Positions 7,758 through 10,481 of a DNA stretch of 10,481 nt are shown here, in pieces; within the stretch, counting starts at the first letter, position 1; each line of letters opens with the position of its first letter. The notes below the pieces were generated by a model that was given only the letters and a program-made list of their open reading frames with translations, searched no databases and was not told the DNA's origin. Origin of the DNA: Pedobacter sp. (GTDB lineage: Bacteria; Bacteroidota; Bacteroidia; Sphingobacteriales; Sphingobacteriaceae); NCBI GenBank assembly GCA_004295885.1, contig SEDG01000105.1, positions 1 through 10,481 on the forward strand. The letters are read 5' to 3'. A program made the translations under genes and the position numbers.

Positions 7758-8303
7758 TTATTGCTTGTCTGATAATAAAATCACCTTGTCTTCGCCGTCA
7801 TTTTCCTTCCAACTAACCTTAACTTTCTGACTGTCTACACAATCAACTTGCTGGCCAATGTAATTCGGCTCAATAGGTAAGTGTCTAGAAAATCTTCTGT
7901 CAATTAGTACCATTAGTTCAACTCTTTCTGGTCGGCCATAAGCTAATAATGCGTCCATTGCCGCACGAATTGTTCTACCAGTCCACAAAACATCATCAAT
8001 TAAGATAACTTGTTTGCCTTCTATAAAAAAGTTAATGGTATTGCCACTTGCCGTTACCAAACCATCTTTTCTTCTAAAATCGTCCCTAAAAAAAGTAATG
8101 TCTAAATGACCTTTTTTAATCGAATCTGTTTTTAAAATAGCTGAAAGTTCTTGGTGCACACGGTCTGCGAAGTAAGTTCCTCTAGGTTGAATTCCGATTA
8201 ATACAGTATTCTTAAAATCGGTATGGTTCTCAATTAATTGATGACAAAGTCGCTTAATTGTGATTTGAAATTTCTGACCGTCTAGCAGGGTTCTCTTTTG
8301 CAT
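7758..8303 (-). CDS. pyrR: PyrR: pyrimidine operon regulator / uracil phosphoribosyltransferase
   Basis: The protein has 181 residues from the ATG at 8303, the usual PyrR length. The PRPP-binding signature of type I phosphoribosyltransferases is VILIDDVLWTGRT (residues 99-111). Other family landmarks are GIQPRGTYFADRV near 37-49, LDITFFRDDFRR near 67-78, and ELMVLIDRRFSRHLPIEPNY near 129-148. Family knowledge: PyrR converts uracil and PRPP to UMP, and in Firmicutes it also binds pyr mRNA to promote attenuation. Its position directly before pyrB fits a pyrimidine-control role. An in-frame TTG at 8321 would add six residues, but it is the end of a perfect -7 box (TATATTTG), so the ATG is the better start. 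The predicted leader is only about 10 nt, too short for a classical PyrR attenuator, so the mode of regulation is uncertain. Confidence 0.93.
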   Translation of the reverse strand: MQKRTLLDGQKFQITIKRLCHQLIENHTDFKNTVLIGIQPRGTYFADRVHQELSAILKTDSIKKGHLDITFFRDDFRRKDGLVTASGNTINFFIEGKQVILIDDVLWTGRTIRAAMDALLAYGRPERVELMVLIDRRFSRHLPIEPNYIGQQVDCVDSQKVKVSWKENDGEDKVILLSDKQ

Positions 8304-8318
8304 TGAACAAGGATTGGG

Positions 8319-8349
8319 CAAATATAGATAAATGTTTTAAAGTTGGAAA
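8319..8349 (-). promoter_or_regulatory. pyrR-pyrB promoter (Bacteroidetes TAnnTTTG type)
   Basis: On the minus strand, TATATTTG (8326-8319) matches the -7 consensus TAnnTTTG exactly. TTTC (8349-8346), a 3/4 match to the -33 TTTG, lies 19 nt upstream. The start of transcription would fall near 8312-8315, leaving roughly a 10-nt leader before the ATG at 8303. The -33 element lies inside the octamer repeat array. Confidence 0.55.
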
Positions 8350-8373
8350 GTTGAAATGTTGGAAAGTTTAAAA
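8342..8373. repeat. 8-bp tandem repeat overlapping the pyrR -33 region
   Basis: Four units read GTTGGAAA, GTTGAAAT, GTTGGAAA and GTTTAAAA in exact 8-bp register. They share the GTYGRRAA consensus with the array at 6740-6778 on the other side of the pyrR-pyrB pair. The first unit supplies the -33 element of the proposed pyrR promoter. Confidence 0.65.
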
Positions 8374-8481
8374 AAGGTGTTGAATTGTTTGATTGCTAAT
8401 CTGTACCTATCGTGAGTTGCGTTTTTAATTAGAAAAGCAATGTCAGTTCTTTTGGGAAAGAGTAGTCCTTCTTTTCGTTTC

Positions 8482-8570
8482 AATCTTTTTGTGGGCTTTC
8501 AAAGTCATCCGATGAATATAAGCATTAGTACTGTATTCATCGGATGACTCTTTTGACAACAAAAAGGATT
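8482..8570. repeat. Imperfect ~89-bp palindrome with a perfect 16-bp core stem
   Basis: The core arms AGTCATCCGATGAATA (8503-8518) and TATTCATCGGATGACT (8534-8549) are perfect inverted copies around a 15-nt loop. Outside them, after 10- and 9-nt spacers, AATCTTTTTGT (8482-8492) pairs with ACAAAAAGGATT (8559-8570) apart from one bulged base. Each core arm also contains its own odd palindrome, TCATC-S-GATGA, centred at 8510 and 8542, which is 32 bp or about three helical turns apart. It lies between two outward-facing promoters, so it is not a terminator of either neighbour. It could be a paired operator or a MITE/REP-like repeat; the sequence alone does not decide. Confidence 0.7.
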
Positions 8571-8638
8571 TCCACTGCAATAAGGTTTAGTTTACATAAG
8601 CCTGTGTTTTATAGGGAAGTAAATACCCCTAATAGTCT

Positions 8639-8646
8639 TATATTTG
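8639..8646 (+). promoter_or_regulatory. -7 box of the DCC-family gene, possibly giving a leaderless mRNA
   Basis: TATATTTG matches TAnnTTTG exactly and is identical to the pyrR -7 box. Its last base is only 3 nt from the ATG at 8650. Transcription starting 4-6 nt after the box would begin at or within the start codon. No clear -33 TTG is present at the usual distance. Confidence 0.4.
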
Positions 8647-8649
8647 TAT

Positions 8650-9045
8650 ATGCAGCCGGTAATATTTTTCGATGGACTCTGTAATCTCTGTAATGGGGCG
8701 GTGCAATTTACCATCCAAAGAGATAAGAAAAATATCTTCCGCTTTGCTTCCTTACAAAGCGAATATGCTCTGGAAAAGATTGCGCCATTTAATATTGCGC
8801 CAGAAAATTTGGACAGTTTCATCCTGTTAGAAGATGGGAAAGTTTATTTACGCTCAACAGCAGCCTTAAGAGTTGCACGAAAATTAAATGGACTTTGGCC
8901 TTTACTTTACGGTTTTATTGTCGTTCCTCCTTTTATTAGAAACGCAGTTTATAACTACGTTGCTAAAAACCGTTATAAATGGTTTGGTAAGCAAGAAATT
9001 TGCTGGGTTCCCACACCAGAATTAAGGAGTAAGTTTTTAGGGTAA
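8650..9045 (+). CDS. DCC-family (DUF393, YuxK-like) thiol-disulfide oxidoreductase
   Basis: A 131-residue protein, the only plus-strand gene in the window. It opens with the family signature: a beta strand leading to DGLCNLC (residues 8-14), with the CxxC pair Cys11/Cys14, followed by NGAVQFTIQRDKKNIFRF. Further conserved parts are the ASLQSE segment near 33-38, the S-T-A-A-L-R-V stretch near 69-75 and the C-terminal YNYVAKNRYKWFGK. The family is predicted to adopt a thioredoxin-like fold, but its substrates are largely unknown. There is no signal peptide. The helical stretch near residues 80-100 is hydrophobic, but I do not call it a membrane segment. A TTG at 8644 would add two residues, but it is part of the -7 box. 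The gene ends tail to tail with the small membrane protein gene, overlapping by 9 nt (9037-9045), so no terminator fits between them. Confidence 0.9.
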   Translation: MQPVIFFDGLCNLCNGAVQFTIQRDKKNIFRFASLQSEYALEKIAPFNIAPENLDSFILLEDGKVYLRSTAALRVARKLNGLWPLLYGFIVVPPFIRNAVYNYVAKNRYKWFGKQEICWVPTPELRSKFLG

Positions 9046-9246
9046 TTTTTCTACATTTTTAGGCTTCGGTCTCCATAACCAAAGCGATAAGACCACTAAA
9101 GGAATTGTAATACTCAAGGCTATTAATATCAATTGTTTTCTGTGACTGTCAATCTCTACATCGCCCGAAGTAAAAATAACCACTGTTTCTTTAATGGCGT
9201 ACAATGTAAATATGGTTAAAATTGCGGCTAAAATCTTACGTATCAT
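9037..9246 (-). CDS. Small two-helix membrane protein, function unknown
   Basis: A 69-residue protein that I do not recognise. It has a basic start (MIRK), a first hydrophobic helix at about residues 4-25, a short polar loop with a GDVEIDSHRK segment, a second helix at about 38-58, and a charged tail (WRPKPKNVEKLP). The positive residues suggest that both ends are cytoplasmic and the loop is periplasmic. Its ATG lies 2 nt after the stop of the GH20 gene, which argues for co-transcription with it. The 3' end overlaps the convergent DCC-family gene by 9 nt. The good helix pattern and tight operon spacing support a real gene; no catalytic motif is visible. Confidence 0.7.
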   Translation of the reverse strand: MIRKILAAILTIFTLYAIKETVVIFTSGDVEIDSHRKQLILIALSITIPLVVLSLWLWRPKPKNVEKLP

Positions 9247-9248
9247 GG

Positions 9249-10481
9249 TTAAGGTGTTGTATTTAAATATTGTTTACTATATGTAATTCCCATTAAATCA
9301 TAGCGCTTAAACTGTGTCTTTAAACGTTTCAAAAAATCAGGATAGTTTTTGCCTTGTTTTGGGCTCCAAAGAACTTCACTTAGGGCGTCTAACCTTGGAA
9401 AAATCTGATATTCTATTTTTTTTGAGTTAGCTACATATTCTGACCATAAATTACCTTGTCCGCCCCAAACATATTTGGCTTGTTCAGCATTCAATTCCGC
9501 AGGAATAGGCTCATAGTTATACACAGTTTCCAATTGAAGGTATTTGTTTGCTGCAAGACTATCATCCTGTAAAAATTGTTTATGATTAAAGTACATCATG
9601 TTCTCTGGAGTCATAATGACTTTATGATTTTGCTTTGCTGCAGCAATGCCACCTTTCTCGCCTCTCCAGCTCATTACGATTGCATTTGGAGCCAAGCCAC
9701 CGTCTAAAATCTCATCCCAGCCTATAATGGTTTTGCCTTTACTATTTACAAATTTCTCAATGCGATGAATGAAATAACTCTGTAAAGCGCTTTCGTCTTT
9801 CAGGTTATTGGCTTTCATCATTTGTTGTGTGGCTGCGTCTTTTCTCCACCAAATTTTAGAAGCCTCATCGCCACCAATATGGATGTATTGCGAAGGGAAT
9901 AAATCCATTAATTCTGTCAACACATCTTCTAAAAACTGGAATGTCTTTTCTGTAGGAGCAAGAACATTGTTGTATTTGTTCATCATACCCCATGTTTCAG
10001 CTACTTTGTAACCACTTTTAGGATCAGTTCCAAATTCTGGATAAGCTGCTAAAGCCGCCATGCTATGTGCTGGCATTTCAATTTCGGGGATAATGGTAAT
10101 GTATCTTTTGGCTGCGTAGTCAATTACATCCTTTATTTCTTCTTGGGTATAGAAACCTCCATGTTTTATATTATCAGTTTTAATTATAGCATTAGCAGGC
10201 GTAATTTTTACTTCGTTCGGTAGAACCTGATATTTTATATTCTCATTGCCTTTTCCTGGCCAAAGACCAATAATGCTTCCATTTCTCCAAGCGCCAACTT
10301 CAGTTAGCTTAGGATATTTTTTAATTTCAATCCTCCAGCCATGGTCATCTGTTAAATGCCAATGGAAATAATTCATCTTATGCATGGCGAGATAATCAAT
10401 GTATTTTTTTACCGTTGCCACGTCAAAAAAATGTCGGCTAACATCGAGGTGCATTCCGCGATATTCGAAACGAGGGTAGTC
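9249..10481 (-). CDS. GH20 beta-N-acetylhexosaminidase, 5' end outside the window
   Basis: The frame is open to the right edge (upstream of the internal ATG at 10454 it reads DYPRFEYRG), so only the last 410 residues are seen. The family releases terminal N-acetylglucosamine or N-acetylgalactosamine from glycans and chitin-type oligosaccharides through substrate-assisted catalysis. Visible landmarks are YRGMHLDVSRHF at the start of the barrel, HWHLTDDHGWR (40-50), EIEMPAHS (133-140), and the catalytic motif HIGGDEA with the Asp-Glu pair at visible residues 205-206. The GWDEILDGG and MSWRGEKGG segments and a C-terminal WGGQGNLWSEYV follow. All core catalytic elements are intact. The signal peptide and N-terminal GH20b-type domain expected for Bacteroidetes members lie outside. 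It probably acts in the periplasm or on the cell surface. The small membrane protein gene follows after 2 nt. Confidence 0.95.
   Translation of the reverse strand, partial: DYPRFEYRGMHLDVSRHFFDVATVKKYIDYLAMHKMNYFHWHLTDDHGWRIEIKKYPKLTEVGAWRNGSIIGLWPGKGNENIKYQVLPNEVKITPANAIIKTDNIKHGGFYTQEEIKDVIDYAAKRYITIIPEIEMPAHSMAALAAYPEFGTDPKSGYKVAETWGMMNKYNNVLAPTEKTFQFLEDVLTELMDLFPSQYIHIGGDEASKIWWRKDAATQQMMKANNLKDESALQSYFIHRIEKFVNSKGKTIIGWDEILDGGLAPNAIVMSWRGEKGGIAAAKQNHKVIMTPENMMYFNHKQFLQDDSLAANKYLQLETVYNYEPIPAELNAEQAKYVWGGQGNLWSEYVANSKKIEYQIFPRLDALSEVLWSPKQGKNYPDFLKRLKTQFKRYDLMGITYSKQYLNTTP

Larger units (their letters stand above)
8304..8649. other. Divergent intergenic region between pyrR and the DCC-family gene
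   Basis: These 346 bases contain no convincing gene. From left to right they hold the pyrR promoter with an octamer repeat array, an AT-rich stretch (8374-8481) in which I see no recognisable element, an imperfect palindrome (8482-8570), and an AT-rich segment ending in the -7 box of the DCC-family gene. A short inverted repeat, TAGGG/CCCTA (8612-8616 and 8627-8631), lies just before that -7 box. Confidence 0.7.

Noticed and set aside
7423..7830. Plus-strand open frame opposite pyrB and the end of pyrR
   Set aside because: It spans two conserved enzymes on the other strand and has no recognisable motif.
8503..8555. Rho-independent terminator
   Set aside because: The stem is strong, but no gene ends here: both neighbours start from this region and read away from it, and the T-run after the stem is short and interrupted.
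8592..8822. Minus-strand open frame opposite the DCC-family gene start
   Set aside because: The plus strand carries the conserved CxxC protein; the opposite frame shows no family signal.

Overview
The window looks like chromosomal DNA of a low-GC member of the Bacteroidota, probably a Sphingobacteriaceae/Pedobacter-type bacterium. Supporting signs are the Bacteroidetes-type -7 promoter box TAnnTTTG upstream of genes, the lack of Shine-Dalgarno-like sequences, a SPOR protein with an N-terminal HU-CCDC81-type domain, and outer-membrane proteins of Bacteroidetes style. No tRNA, rRNA, CRISPR array or intact insertion sequence was seen.

Positions 1-6629 hold a five-gene minus-strand cluster. In transcription order it is: a large periplasmic TPR protein, a plug-less outer-membrane beta-barrel protein, a single-pass HU/SPOR protein, an ExbB/TolQ proton channel, and an ExbD/TolR protein that runs off the left edge. 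The genes are nearly contiguous; the last junction overlaps by one base (TAATG). Together they look like a proton-motive-force-driven envelope machine, reminiscent of Tol-Pal, with parts in every compartment. The beta-barrel gene carries a one-base frameshift at a short poly-A run near 3174-3177, so it is either broken or mis-sequenced here.

Positions 6819-8303 hold the minus-strand pair pyrR-pyrB (pyrimidine regulator/uracil phosphoribosyltransferase and aspartate carbamoyltransferase). Degenerate 8-bp tandem repeats flank the pair: one after pyrB (6740-6778) and one overlapping the upstream part of the pyrR promoter (8342-8373).

Positions 8304-8649 are a divergent intergenic region. It contains two identical -7 boxes (TATATTTG), one facing pyrR and one facing a DCC-family thiol oxidoreductase gene, with an approximately 89-bp imperfect palindrome between them.

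Positions 8650-10481 hold the plus-strand DCC-family gene. It ends tail to tail, with a 9-nt overlap, with a small two-helix membrane protein gene. That gene lies 2 nt downstream of a GH20 beta-N-acetylhexosaminidase gene whose 5' end is outside the window. In four genes a TTG a few codons upstream of the first ATG could be mistaken for the start; in three of them that TTG belongs to a -7 box or a close match to one, so the ATG starts are preferred.
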